DNA from: DATCJA01 sp963734635
Lineage (GTDB): Bacteria; Acidobacteriota; Vicinamibacteria; Vicinamibacterales; UBA2999
NCBI GenBank assembly: GCA_963734635.1
Contig: CAVTIA010000014.1
Coordinates: forward strand, 372,001-436,000
Length of the DNA: 64,000 nt
Direction: 5' to 3'
Made by a program: the position numbers and the translations under genes. Shown piece after piece: positions 8,236 through 17,025 of the stretch. The first letter of the stretch is position 1, and every line of letters starts with the position of its first letter. The notes below the pieces were generated by a model that was given only the letters and a program-made list of their open reading frames with translations, was not told the origin of the DNA and did not search any database.

Positions 8236-9483
8236 ATGCGCCGAGCGACTATGTTCAGTGTAGCAACAGCAGCCATTGCCGCTGTGCTTGCCGGATCGTC
8301 TGTTCCAACCACCGGCCAGGCGGCGGTCACCGCGTTCGAAGGGGCGCGGATCATCGTCGGCGACGGCAGCGCGGTGATCGAGAAGGGAACGATCGTCGTG
8401 AATGGCACGACGATCCAGGCTATTGGCGCCAACGTGCAGGTGCCCGCGGGCGCCCAGCGTGTGAACCTGGCCGGCAAGACCGTGATGCCGATGATTCTCG
8501 ACACCCATATCCATGCGCCCGCGACGCGCGAACAGATGATCCGTGACCTGAGACGCCGCGCCTATTGGGGCGTTGGCGCCGCGATGAGCATGGGCACGGA
8601 CACGACCGACGTCGTGTTCAAGGTCAGGGATGAAGCCAAGAACATGCCCGGAACCGCTCGGCTCCTGACAGCCGGCCGCGGTGTCACCGGCATCGAGAAG
8701 GGACGCGAGCCCGCTGCGTATTGGGTCGGCACTGTCGCCGAAGCCCGCAAAGTCGTGCAGGAGAACGCGGCCAAGCGGCCGGACATCATCAAGATCTGGG
8801 TCGATGATCGCGACAACACCGTGCCCAAACTCACCCCGGAGCTTTACGGCGCCATCATCGACGAGGCGCACAAGGCGAAGATCCGGGTTACTGCGCACAT
8901 CTTCGACCTCGAGGACGGAAAAGGGCTGCTCAAGGCCAATGTCGATGCGTTCGCGCACAGTGTGCGCGACCGCGACGTTGACCAGGAGTTCCTGAACATG
9001 ATGAAGCAGCGGCCGAACGTCACGGTCAATCCGAACCTGCCGTCGCCCGGCAAGATGTGGGATATTGCCTGGTTGCAGGGCAAAATCCCGGCCGACGAGT
9101 ACGCCAACGTTCAAAAAGCCAACGTCAACGACCCCAAGCAGGCGGACATGTACGGCATTCAAGCGCGCAACCTGAAGAAGCTCAGCGATCAGGGCGCCCG
9201 CATCGTGCTCGGCACTGATGGCAACATTCCGTGGGCTCCGCACCAGGAGATGGAGGCCATGGCGATGGCGGGCATGACGCCGATGCAGGTCATCGTTGCC
9301 TCGACGAGCCGCGCAGCCGAGTTCCTGCGATTCACCGATACCGGCACGCTTCAGACGGGCAAGAGCGCCGACTTGCTCGTGCTCGATGCGAATCCGCTGG
9401 ACAACATCACCAACACACGGCGGATCAATGCGGTCTATTACCGAGGCCAGATGGTGAACCGCAGCGCCTATCCGACGAACTAG
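8236..9483 (+). CDS. Secreted amidohydrolase (imidazolonepropionase/prolidase-like)
   Basis: A metal-dependent hydrolase of the amidohydrolase superfamily, about 415 residues, exported by a Sec signal peptide (FSVATAAIAAVLAGS). Metal-site motifs are in order: DTHIHA (HxH after strand 1), IIKIWVDD (possible bridging Lys), VTAHIFD, a His in AFAHSV and GTDG (catalytic Asp). It opens with the small composite beta domain (FEGARIIVGDGSAVIEKG) and closes with the typical LQTGKSADLLVLDANPL. Relatives act on cyclic amides, N-acyl amino acids or dipeptides; the substrate here is unknown. The start at 8236 is supported by GGAGGG five bases upstream; earlier Mets at 8176 and 8209 lack this. Confidence 0.85.
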   Translation: MRRATMFSVATAAIAAVLAGSSVPTTGQAAVTAFEGARIIVGDGSAVIEKGTIVVNGTTIQAIGANVQVPAGAQRVNLAGKTVMPMILDTHIHAPATREQMIRDLRRRAYWGVGAAMSMGTDTTDVVFKVRDEAKNMPGTARLLTAGRGVTGIEKGREPAAYWVGTVAEARKVVQENAAKRPDIIKIWVDDRDNTVPKLTPELYGAIIDEAHKAKIRVTAHIFDLEDGKGLLKANVDAFAHSVRDRDVDQEFLNMMKQRPNVTVNPNLPSPGKMWDIAWLQGKIPADEYANVQKANVNDPKQADMYGIQARNLKKLSDQGARIVLGTDGNIPWAPHQEMEAMAMAGMTPMQVIVASTSRAAEFLRFTDTGTLQTGKSADLLVLDANPLDNITNTRRINAVYYRGQMVNRSAYPTN

Positions 9484-9522
9484 CCAAGGGCCTGCCGTTG
9501 ATATCCGGGGGAACGCCCTTGG
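9484..9522 (+). other. Hairpin immediately after amidohydrolase stop
   Basis: An 8-bp perfect inverted repeat, CCAAGGGC at 9484-9491 with GCCCTTGG at 9515-9522, starts at the base after the stop codon. It has no T-tract, and a better terminator follows at 9544. Confidence 0.5.
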
Positions 9523-9543
9523 TAATCGCCTGATGCATTTTGG

Positions 9544-9575
9544 GGCCGGAGCCGCTGACCGCTCCGGCCTTTCTT
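9544..9575 (+). terminator. Rho-independent terminator
   Basis: A perfect 9-bp GC-rich stem, GGCCGGAGC (9544-9552) with GCTCCGGCC (9561-9569) and an 8-base loop, is followed directly by TTTCTT. It ends the amidohydrolase transcript on the plus strand. Confidence 0.85.
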
Positions 9576-9708
9576 GTTGGCGGTTGCCGTCGAACGCTAT
9601 TTGAAATCCGAGTCAGGTGTCCCGTTCGCTATCGGCATCCGCGATAGCGCGATCATGCACTAAGATTCCCGCGGTCGACGCGTGCACACCGCAGCTCGAT
9701 CGCCGAAC

Positions 9709-11271
9709 ATGCCGTTCCGAAGCCCGTACCCGGACATCCACATCCCCGAGAGGGCTCTCACCGACGTCGTTCTTGCGGCAGCCCACGAGCACGCCGCCGA
9801 TGCGGCGCTTGTCGACGGCAGCACGGGCCGCGTCCTCACGTTCGGCGGGCTTCTGGATCAGGTGAGGCGTGTGGCGGCGGGCCTCGCAGCGCTCGGCATC
9901 CGCAAGGGCGATGTCGTGGCACTGTGCTCGCCCAACTCGCCGGAGTTTGCTGTCGTCTTTCACGCGATCGCGCGAATCGGTGCGATTGTGACGCCCGCAA
10001 ATCCCGCGAATACGAGCCATGAACTCGCATTCCAGCTAACCGACTCTGACGCGACACTGCTTGTCACGACGGTCGCTCTTGTGGACAGGGCACGTGCCGC
10101 GATCGAGGAGACGGGCCGATCGATCGAACTCATCACCGTGGACGATGCAGAAGGCGTGCGCTCGCTGGCCTCGATTTCTCGTGACGCCGAGCCGCCGGCC
10201 GTTGCGATCGATCCCGCGATGGACGTGGTCGTACTGCCGTACTCGTCTGGGACAACCGGCCTCCCGAAGGGCGTGATGTTGACCCATCGCAATCTCGTTG
10301 CAAACCTCGTACAACTCGATGCCGTCGAGCATCCCGACCTGCGCGCGCTCATCGGCGTGCTGCCTTTCTTCCACATCTACGGCATGGTCGTGATCATGAA
10401 CTTCGGTCTCATGCGAGGCGCCACCATCGTCACTCTGCCGCGTTTCGAGTTCGAACCCTTCCTGAAGGTGTTGCAGGATTGGCCCATCGCGCTCGCGCAT
10501 ATCGTGCCGCCCGTCGCAGTGGCACTGGCGAAGCATCCCGTCGTCGACAACTACAAACTGACCCACCTGAAATGGCTGCTCTGCGCCGCCGCACCGTTGG
10601 GCGCCGAGGTGACAGAGGCCGTGCAACGACGGTTGAACGTCACCCTGCGACAGGGGTACGGCATGACCGAAGCGAGCCCGGCCACGCACTTCACGGGCCC
10701 CGACGCACATCGAGCGGGCAAGGTCGGGCCCCTCGTGCCCTCGACGGAATGCCGCGTCGTCGATCCGGAGAGCGGACACGATTTGCCTGCCGGCCAGCCT
10801 GGCGAAGTGTGGGTTCGCGGCCCACAGGTGATGAAGGGGTACCTGAAGAATCCCGAAGCCACGGCTCGCACGGTCGACAACGATGGGTGGCTCCACACCG
10901 GCGACATCGGGTTCGTCGACGATGACAGCTACCTTACCGTGGTCGATCGTTTGAAGGAACTGATCAAGGTCAAGGGCTACCAGGTGGCGCCGGCAGAGCT
11001 CGAATCACTGCTGCTCAAGCACCCGCACATTGCCGATGTCGCGGTCATCCCGGTCGCCGACGATGACGCCGGCGAAGTACCGAAGGCGATCGTCGTCGCG
11101 CGGGGTCCACTCACTGCCGATGACGTGATGGCATTCGTCCATCGAGAAGTGGCGCATTACAAGCGCATTCGCCACGTCGCGTTCGTTGACGCCATCCCGA
11201 AGTCCGCCTCCGGCAAGATTCTCCGTCGGGTGCTCGTCGAACAAGAGCGCGCTGCCAGAGGACTGACTTAG
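9709..11271 (+). CDS. AMP-forming acyl-/aryl-CoA ligase (4-coumarate-CoA ligase-like)
   Basis: A cytoplasmic ANL-superfamily adenylating enzyme of about 520 residues, the normal length. The P-loop SSGTTGLPKGVMLTH is near residue 180 and the A5 motif YGMTEASP near 318. The A7 region GWLHTGDIG is near 397, the hinge DRLKELIKVKGYQVAP near 417, and the C-terminal catalytic Lys lies in PKSASGK near 503. It activates a carboxylate with ATP and transfers it to CoA. Motif style matches 4CL or medium-chain acyl-CoA ligases; the substrate is not determinable. The Met at 9709 (MPFRSPYPDIHIPE) fits the family N-terminus better than 9682. It stands alone after a terminator. Confidence 0.85.
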   Translation: MPFRSPYPDIHIPERALTDVVLAAAHEHAADAALVDGSTGRVLTFGGLLDQVRRVAAGLAALGIRKGDVVALCSPNSPEFAVVFHAIARIGAIVTPANPANTSHELAFQLTDSDATLLVTTVALVDRARAAIEETGRSIELITVDDAEGVRSLASISRDAEPPAVAIDPAMDVVVLPYSSGTTGLPKGVMLTHRNLVANLVQLDAVEHPDLRALIGVLPFFHIYGMVVIMNFGLMRGATIVTLPRFEFEPFLKVLQDWPIALAHIVPPVAVALAKHPVVDNYKLTHLKWLLCAAAPLGAEVTEAVQRRLNVTLRQGYGMTEASPATHFTGPDAHRAGKVGPLVPSTECRVVDPESGHDLPAGQPGEVWVRGPQVMKGYLKNPEATARTVDNDGWLHTGDIGFVDDDSYLTVVDRLKELIKVKGYQVAPAELESLLLKHPHIADVAVIPVADDDAGEVPKAIVVARGPLTADDVMAFVHREVAHYKRIRHVAFVDAIPKSASGKILRRVLVEQERAARGLT

Positions 11272-11321
11272 AGTGCAAAGTGAAAGGCAAGTTTGAAGTA
11301 CACCGGATGTACGCTCAGACT

Positions 11322-11813
11322 ATGCGTCGCACACGACTTCTCTACGCGATCGGCGTGAGCCTCTGGGCTGCTGTGGTTGCGGGCAGCCAGGCGGTGCCTC
11401 CCATAGCACTGTCCGAGGGGCTGCGCGGGCACCTGAAGGACGACCGGTTCGGGACTGTCACGTCCATTAGAGGGCTGCCGCTCGGTGTCCGCAACGGGCT
11501 GCAGACGTTGTTCGACAGCCAGACACTCGATATCGCGGAGCCCGGAGCCGAGTTTCAGGTCACGGACGTCATCGTCAATCCGAAGCTGCCGGGCCGCCGG
11601 CTGGTCGCGGCGGGGTGCTCGACCGAGTATTGCCTCGTCTACTATGAGCGGGGCGGCATCGCCCGCACGTGGCACGTCGCGCTGTTTTACTGGACGCCTG
11701 CTGCGACTCGATTCGAGTGGGGCGGTACCGCGCCAGGCGGCCTGGCGACAATCGAGGACGTTCGAAACGCCGTTCTATCCGGGGCGATCAAGGGACCGGC
11801 CAGGTTATGGTAG
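11322..11813 (+). CDS. Secreted hypothetical protein
   Basis: About 163 residues with a Sec-type N-terminus (RRTRLLYAIGVSLWAAVVAGSQA). The mature domain has strand-rich segments and two close Cys (AAGCSTEYCLVYYERGG) that could form a disulfide in the periplasm. No known family recognised. An in-frame Met at 11280 begins only 9 bases after the ligase stop, so cotranscription with the acyl-CoA ligase is likely. The Met at 11322 gives a standard signal peptide. The gene converges on the solute-binding-protein gene with a 9-base gap. Confidence 0.6.
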   Translation: MRRTRLLYAIGVSLWAAVVAGSQAVPPIALSEGLRGHLKDDRFGTVTSIRGLPLGVRNGLQTLFDSQTLDIAEPGAEFQVTDVIVNPKLPGRRLVAAGCSTEYCLVYYERGGIARTWHVALFYWTPAATRFEWGGTAPGGLATIEDVRNAVLSGAIKGPARLW

Positions 11814-11822
11814 TGGCGAACC

Positions 11823-12740
11823 TCAGGCGCTGATACGGCTACGATCGACGATGACTTCGAAACGACTGTCCGGCGCCAACAAGTCCCAACCCACCATCCA
11901 GTCGTAGAGTCGCTCGTATTCCTCCAACGTGTACGGCCGAGGATAGACGTACCGAAATCTGCCGAGATAAAAATCCCCTTCGCTGAGCTCTGCGATCTCT
12001 TTCGGCACTTCCCTGATCATGTATTTCAGGTAGGGCTCGATGCTCTCGTTGATGCTGTCGACGGCGTTGCGAATAGCCCGATCGACACTTGCGTAGCCTT
12101 CCGGGTCGAGCGATGGCGCACCGACCTCGGCACCCTCATAGAAAGCCTCGCAGATTATCTTGTGTCCGCGTTTCACGGCGACCGTGATCCACGGCTCCAT
12201 GAGTGCGGCCGCACCCAGCTTGCCGTCTTCCAGAAGCCGAAGTCGTTGCTTGGGGCCGCCGACGTGCCCGGGCCTGATTTCGTGCCTCTTGAGGTATCCC
12301 TCCAGCAATGCCAGGGTCACATAGTGAGATCCGGCGTGCATGTTTACACCAACGAGCACGTTATGCAGGTCCGCGGGAACGTGGTACGGGGAATCTCCCC
12401 TGACGACAATCGCCTGCGTCGCAACCGCAGCCCGCTTGGAGAGCACCCGCGCGCCTTCCCGGCTGTCCTGCGTCCGGCGGATCTGACCCCACTCGCAGGC
12501 CCGATACATGCAGAACTCTCCGCGCTCGATTCCTTCGTGCCAGCCATAGGATTTCACCGCTTTGTGATCTTCGATTGGCTGTTCGGGAACCTCCTTGTCG
12601 CGGTCGCGACCGGAGCCGGCTGGGATGAGCTCGACGTTCAACCCCTCGTCGCGGAAGAAGCCTTTTTCCTGAGCGACGTGATAGGGCAACGAAAAGACTG
12701 CGTTGTTCACTTCGATCTTCATGTTCTTACGTGGCAGCAT
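11823..12740 (-). CDS. NMT1/THI5-like ABC-transporter solute-binding protein without visible signal peptide
   Basis: About 305 residues of the periplasmic-binding-protein type-II fold. Typical NMT1-like features are the opening FSLPYHVAQEKGFFRDEGLNVEL, a second-lobe start VGVNMHAGSHYVTLALLEGYL and the segment GAAALMEPWITVAVKRGHKII. Relatives bind pyrimidine, thiamine precursors or aromatic sulfonates. The N-terminus (MLPRKNMKIEVNN) goes straight into strand 1. So either the protein stays in the cytoplasm and acts as an enzyme or sensor, or the signal has been lost. No permease or ATPase gene is adjacent. The Met at 12740 is preferred over 12779. It lies 50 bases downstream of the TctC-like lipoprotein gene on the same strand. 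Confidence 0.75.
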   Translation of the reverse strand: MLPRKNMKIEVNNAVFSLPYHVAQEKGFFRDEGLNVELIPAGSGRDRDKEVPEQPIEDHKAVKSYGWHEGIERGEFCMYRACEWGQIRRTQDSREGARVLSKRAAVATQAIVVRGDSPYHVPADLHNVLVGVNMHAGSHYVTLALLEGYLKRHEIRPGHVGGPKQRLRLLEDGKLGAAALMEPWITVAVKRGHKIICEAFYEGAEVGAPSLDPEGYASVDRAIRNAVDSINESIEPYLKYMIREVPKEIAELSEGDFYLGRFRYVYPRPYTLEEYERLYDWMVGWDLLAPDSRFEVIVDRSRISA

Positions 12741-12790
12741 GTGATTCTCTCTATGGGCGTCGTCGTTCGAGTGCATCAAGGTGCCAACGG

Positions 12791-13927
12791 TTACGGTTGA
12801 ATTATCTGTCGGTACTTCGCCGCGACATCGGGTGGAGTTGCCAGCACCTCGCTCAAGACTTGATGAATCTCACGCACCGTCTTTGGCTGGAAATCGAGCC
12901 GCATGGCTGCTGCTTCGGCCAGGAACGCGGCGTCGTGGTACGTGGCCCAAAGCGCATAGCGCATCACCCGCACGCGATGCCCGCCCACGTCCGGTGGCAG
13001 GGCGAACGGCTTGGATATCGAACTGGGCGCGTCGAGCAGCCTCAGCAGGATCCTGCTTTCCTCGTCCCGGGCGAACTCGAGAGCCAGCGGTACATCTGGC
13101 AAATCCCGATGTCGAGCGGTCCCGTTCTGCACGAAGACGTGCGCGTACTTGTCTTCCAGCCACTGGGCAGATGTTGACCGAACCGATTCCCACCCTAGAC
13201 ACATGCCTTGAATCTCTCGCCGCTCGATCCCCAACCGCACGTCGTTCGTAGTCGAGTAACCGGCGACCGTCCGGAGATTCGCTCCGGTTGCTTTCGCCAG
13301 CACTTGTGGTGCGTCGTGGCTGTTGGAACCGGGACCTGTGCCACCCATGGCAATCGGCTCGGCACGGCCGATGACGTCCTGAAACCTCGTCACCGATGCG
13401 TCGGAGCGAACGATGCAGACGTTGGGGTCGTCGTAGGAGCTGCCCAGCCAGTTGAACTTCAGAAGGTCGAATTGCACGCCCTCTCCACCGGTAAGCTGGT
13501 TCATCACCTGGGCCTCGTGGAACAGGCCGATCACCGTGCCGTCCTTCGGTGCCGCACTGAACAAGTGGTTGGCTGCCACCAGGCCGCCTCCGCCCGGCAT
13601 GTTGACGACGATGACCGTAGGCGTGCCCGGGATGTGCCTGCCGATATGGCGCGCTATCAGGCGGGCGGTGGTGTCGAAACCGCCGCCCGCACCGGAGCCG
13701 ACGATGATGCTGACGATTTTCTGACCGTAGAATGCTGCTGCAGCCGCGAGCTCGTCGGTGGTGAGCGTCGGCACGTCGTCCCCAATCTGCGCAACGGCAC
13801 GTGCCGGCTCGACGTTCGGGACTGTGGTGGCTTCATCCCGCGTTGACGAGGATCCGCAATCAGCGAGCAGTAGCGCAACCGAGAGGCTAAGCAGGCAGCG
13901 CGACACAGGCAGGGAGTGCCAGAACAA
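12791..13927 (-). CDS. TctC-like tripartite tricarboxylate transporter substrate-binding lipoprotein
   Basis: A 378-residue exported lipoprotein. The signal peptide ends in a lipobox-like LLADC at residue 24, so Cys would be lipidated. The mature domain shows Bug/TctC features: KIVSIIVGSGAGGGFDTTARLIA, the glycine-rich VVNMPGGGGLVAANHLF, and DGTVIGLF. TctC proteins bind carboxylates for TctAB permeases. No tctA or tctB is in this window, so the partner permease must be elsewhere or the protein has another role. The start is a TTG codon at 13927, giving a standard lipoprotein leader; no Met is nearby. The apparent overlap with the ankyrin frame is probably caused by a frame break in that gene. 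Confidence 0.78.
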   Translation of the reverse strand: MFWHSLPVSRCLLSLSVALLLADCGSSSTRDEATTVPNVEPARAVAQIGDDVPTLTTDELAAAAAFYGQKIVSIIVGSGAGGGFDTTARLIARHIGRHIPGTPTVIVVNMPGGGGLVAANHLFSAAPKDGTVIGLFHEAQVMNQLTGGEGVQFDLLKFNWLGSSYDDPNVCIVRSDASVTRFQDVIGRAEPIAMGGTGPGSNSHDAPQVLAKATGANLRTVAGYSTTNDVRLGIERREIQGMCLGWESVRSTSAQWLEDKYAHVFVQNGTARHRDLPDVPLALEFARDEESRILLRLLDAPSSISKPFALPPDVGGHRVRVMRYALWATYHDAAFLAEAAAMRLDFQPKTVREIHQVLSEVLATPPDVAAKYRQIIQP

Positions 13928-13956
13928 GGACGCGGTGCGGCGTCGCGTCCAGATGG

Positions 13957-13986
13957 GCCAAGGCGGATTCCACGGTCCGCCTTGGC
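13957..13986 (-). terminator. Strong hairpin between ankyrin and TctC-like genes
   Basis: An 11-bp perfect stem, GCCAAGGCGGA (13957-13967) with TCCGCCTTGGC (13976-13986) and an 8-base loop. It sits between the likely true end of the ankyrin gene and the TctC-like start. It lacks a T-tract. Confidence 0.55.
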
Positions 13987-14006
13987 GACTAACCAGATGA
14001 TGCCGC

Positions 14007-15576
14007 CTACCGCCGCGGACTCGCCAGAGGGGGTCTCCTGGGCGGATCGATTCCCCAGATTCAGATCCCCGCTGCGCTGAAGGACCACCACCACACCGGT
14101 CTTGTCGAGAGTACCGGCACCCAATTTGAGCAGAAGCTGGGCTGTTTCCTCCCGGTATCGGCGCGGGATCTGAAGGCGACGGGCCCCGATGTCCTTCGTG
14201 AGAACCGATAGGGAAATGCTCAGCGCCGTCTGGCCGAACTCGTCCTTCTGATCGATGTTTGCGCCCTTGCTGACCAGGTATTCGATGACGTCATTCATTC
14301 CCTGATAGGCGGCCGCGTGCAGTGCGGTCCAGCCGTACTGCCCCGCACTATTCACGTCGGCGCCACGCTCCACCAGAAACTTCGCCGTCTCGAGCGCCGT
14401 GGCGCGCTCCTCGAGCGATCGTTCCCGTTGCACGTCGGTTCCGCCGCCGGCCGCCATGATCAGCGCTGTCGTCCCGCGCTCGGTGGCAAGGACCGGATCC
14501 GCCCCCGCTTCCACCAGGGCCTGGATCACGTCAAGGTTGTTGACTTCCGCTGCCAGGAAGATCGGCGTCGCACCCTGCAGAATAATCTCATTCACAGTGA
14601 CGGAGGTGCGCCTTTCGACCTGTTGCACGTTGCCGTTTCTGATTTCCTCTTCAGCTTTTTCCTTGTCCTGGCTGAGACGGATATTCGGATTCGCGCCGTG
14701 CTTGAGCAGCGACTTGACAATCGTCAAGACGTCGTCCTCTGTGGCCGGGTTGATTCCGTAATCCGAGTCCCGCACCACGCGGTGCAAGGCACTGTACCCG
14801 CTCGTATCCACGAGGTCGGGTTTGGCGCCATTGTCAAGCAGCACGTCGACCATCTCGGCGTGAGCCATCGCGCTGGCGATCATCAACGGGGTCAACGCCG
14901 TTTTCGGCTGGGCATCATTCGGTTTCGCGCCGGCGCGAAGCAGGATGCGCGCGGTGGTGGCATCGCCTTGCTGGGCGGCGAACATCAGCGGCGTGAAGCC
15001 GGTCTTCGAACCGGCGTGGACGTCGGCGCCTCCCTCGAGCAACGCCTCGACAGCCGTGGACTGACGCTGCGACACCGCCCACATCAAGGCGGTTTGTCCG
15101 CCGTTCGATTCCCTGGCGTTGGGGTTGGCCTTGTTCGCCAGGAGCGCCCGTACCGTCGCCACGTTGCCGCGGCGGGCCGCCTCCATCAGCGCCGTCTCGC
15201 CCGACATGAGAGCCGTGTTGGGATCCGCGCCTGCCGCCAGCAACTTGGCGGTCATCGCCGGATCCGTGTGCGCCACGGCGGCATACAGCGCCGTGGCGCC
15301 GAATTCGTTGGCGGCCTTTACGTTCGCGCCCGCGCGCAGGAGAAGGTCGGCCATCGCAAGGTCGTTGCGGGTGGCCGCCCAGATTAACGCGGCCGTGCCG
15401 TCGGCCCCGGCGGCAGCACGCTTCGCAGGGCCGTTCAACAAGGACTGCACCGCCGCGCGGTCCCCCTGCTTCGCGGCAGTCACGAGCGACGCGTCGCCCG
15501 CGCCAGCGGCCAGCGCAACATTCGCACAAATCGCCGAGCCCATCAGCGCCGCCAGAAACATTGCTCTCGTCTTCAT
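14007..15576 (-). CDS. Secreted ankyrin-repeat protein
   Basis: A Sec signal peptide (FLAALMGSAICANVALAAG) is followed by about eleven ankyrin repeats (for example DGTAALIWAATRNDLAMADL and GWTALHAAAYQGMNDVIEYL). The array is interrupted near residue 270 by a charged insertion. Ankyrin arrays bind proteins; here binding would be in the periplasm. It is the last gene of an operon behind a DUF1592 cytochrome and a DUF1552 protein, a combination familiar from Acidobacteria and Planctomycetes. The open frame runs on to 13657, but the last 110 residues are low-complexity and overlap the next gene and a strong hairpin. A one-base shift gives a stop at 14007, which I prefer. The start at 15576 gives a clean signal peptide. 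Confidence 0.75.
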
Positions 15577-15641
15577 CGCCATTCTCCCGCGTCAACCGCG
15601 AAAACTCTTCCGCTCATTCCCACTCCGAAGAGCGAACGCGA

Positions 15642-15667
15642 AAGGTCCCCGCTTTCGCGGGGACCTT
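15642..15667. terminator. Strong intercistronic hairpin
   Basis: An 11-bp perfect stem, AAGGTCCCCGC with GCGGGGACCTT and a TTTC loop. It lies 15 bases downstream of the DUF1552 stop and upstream of the ankyrin start. There is no long T-run, so it may be a processing site or attenuator rather than a full stop. Confidence 0.6.
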
Positions 15668-15681
15668 GACGGATATTGCGG

Positions 15682-17025
15682 CTAGGTGGTCGGCAACTCC
15701 AACCTTGCAGTGCTGTCGCCCAGCATCTCCACGTGCGGGACCTCTGCCTTGTCCAGCATGGTGAGGAGCAGGTTGGCCATCGGCGTGCGGTTGGTATAGC
15801 GGACGTGCTGTCCACCCTTGATTCCTGCCACACCACCCGCGACCAGCAGCAGTGACAGATCGGTATAGAGGTGCAGATTGGCGTCGCTCAGGCCGGCGCC
15901 GTAGAGGATCATCGAGTGATCGAGCAGCGAGCCGTCGCCGTCTGGAGTGGCGCGCAGCTGGCCGAGGTAATACGACAGCATCTTCGTGTGGAAGATGTTG
16001 ATCTTCGTCGTCTTCTCCTGCTTCTCGGGATCACCCTGGTGATGCGTACAGGGGTGATGGGCATCGCCGAATCCCAACTCGGGATAGGCGCGGCCGCTCA
16101 TCTCATGGCCCATCTGGAACGTGATGACGCGCGTCATGTCGGTCTGCCAGGCCAGAACCATGAGATCGGCCATCAGCTTGTAGTAGTCCGAGAAGACCTC
16201 CGGGATGCCGACGGGGCTCTCGATAAAGAAGTCTTGCTCGCCCTGCTTCTCGGCCAGTTGTATGCGCCGTTCGACATCGCGGACGGCCTCGACATACTGG
16301 TCGATCTTCTGACGATCCGTTCCGCCGACCTTCAGACGCAGGCCTCTGATTTCAGCGTTGATCGCATCAAGGATGCTGCGATCTTCCTCTCTATACGCCA
16401 GCCGCGCCTTCGGATCGCCGCCCGCGTCACCAAACAAACGTTCGAAGACGGCGCGGGGGCGGTTCTCCATCGGAAGCGGTGTGGTTTCGTTGCGCCATGA
16501 GATCGTGTTGTAGTAGGCACAGCCGTAGGCCGACTCACAGGCACCCACCACTTCGGGCGTTTCCATACCGATCTCGAGCGAGGCGAGCTGCGTGTGCTTG
16601 CCGAACTCCTTCGCGGCGATCTGGTCGACGGATATCCCGGCGCGGAGGTCTGCGCCGGAAGTCATCTTCGCGTGCGTGCCCGTCAGCCAGGCGGTGCACG
16701 CGCGCGGATGATCGCCACCCACTTCGCCGGTGAGGCCCGCGGCTTGCTGATTGTCGAGCCCGGAGAGCACTATCATGCGGTCTTTGAAGGCCGCGAGCGG
16801 CTCGAGGGTCCGAGTCAGCTCCCAGTTGGCGCCCACGGTCTTGGGCGTCCACTCGCCCTTCAGGTTGAAGATCCCGTTCGGCACCTGCATGAACGCCATG
16901 CGGGTCGGCCGCTTCGTGGCGGCGGTCAGCGCCGGCGTCATGGCGTCGAGCAGGGGCAGGGCAAGCGTGGCACCCACGCCGCGCAGGAACGTGCGCCGGG
17001 GAATAGCGTATTTAAAGACTACCAT
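15682..17025 (-). CDS. DUF1552 protein with Tat signal
   Basis: A 447-residue member of the DUF1552 family. The N-terminus has a twin-arginine signal (PRRTFLRGVGATLALPLLDA), implying export folded, perhaps with a cofactor. Family-typical segments are visible: RMAFMQVPNGIFN, MIVLSGLDNQ, DHPRACTAWLTGTHA, and HHPCTHHQGDPEKQEK near residue 320. The many His residues there suggest a metal site resembling alkaline-phosphatase or sulfatase-like folds (inference). The gene overlaps the upstream DUF1592 gene by 14 bases, so translation is probably coupled. DUF1552/DUF1592 pairs are widespread in Planctomycetes and Acidobacteria but have no proven biochemical role that I know of. Confidence 0.88.
   Translation of the reverse strand: MVVFKYAIPRRTFLRGVGATLALPLLDAMTPALTAATKRPTRMAFMQVPNGIFNLKGEWTPKTVGANWELTRTLEPLAAFKDRMIVLSGLDNQQAAGLTGEVGGDHPRACTAWLTGTHAKMTSGADLRAGISVDQIAAKEFGKHTQLASLEIGMETPEVVGACESAYGCAYYNTISWRNETTPLPMENRPRAVFERLFGDAGGDPKARLAYREEDRSILDAINAEIRGLRLKVGGTDRQKIDQYVEAVRDVERRIQLAEKQGEQDFFIESPVGIPEVFSDYYKLMADLMVLAWQTDMTRVITFQMGHEMSGRAYPELGFGDAHHPCTHHQGDPEKQEKTTKINIFHTKMLSYYLGQLRATPDGDGSLLDHSMILYGAGLSDANLHLYTDLSLLLVAGGVAGIKGGQHVRYTNRTPMANLLLTMLDKAEVPHVEMLGDSTARLELPTT

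Noticed and set aside
9484..9522. Terminator for the amidohydrolase
   Set aside because: The stem is good but has no T-tract and a 23-base loop; the better terminator is at 9544-9575.
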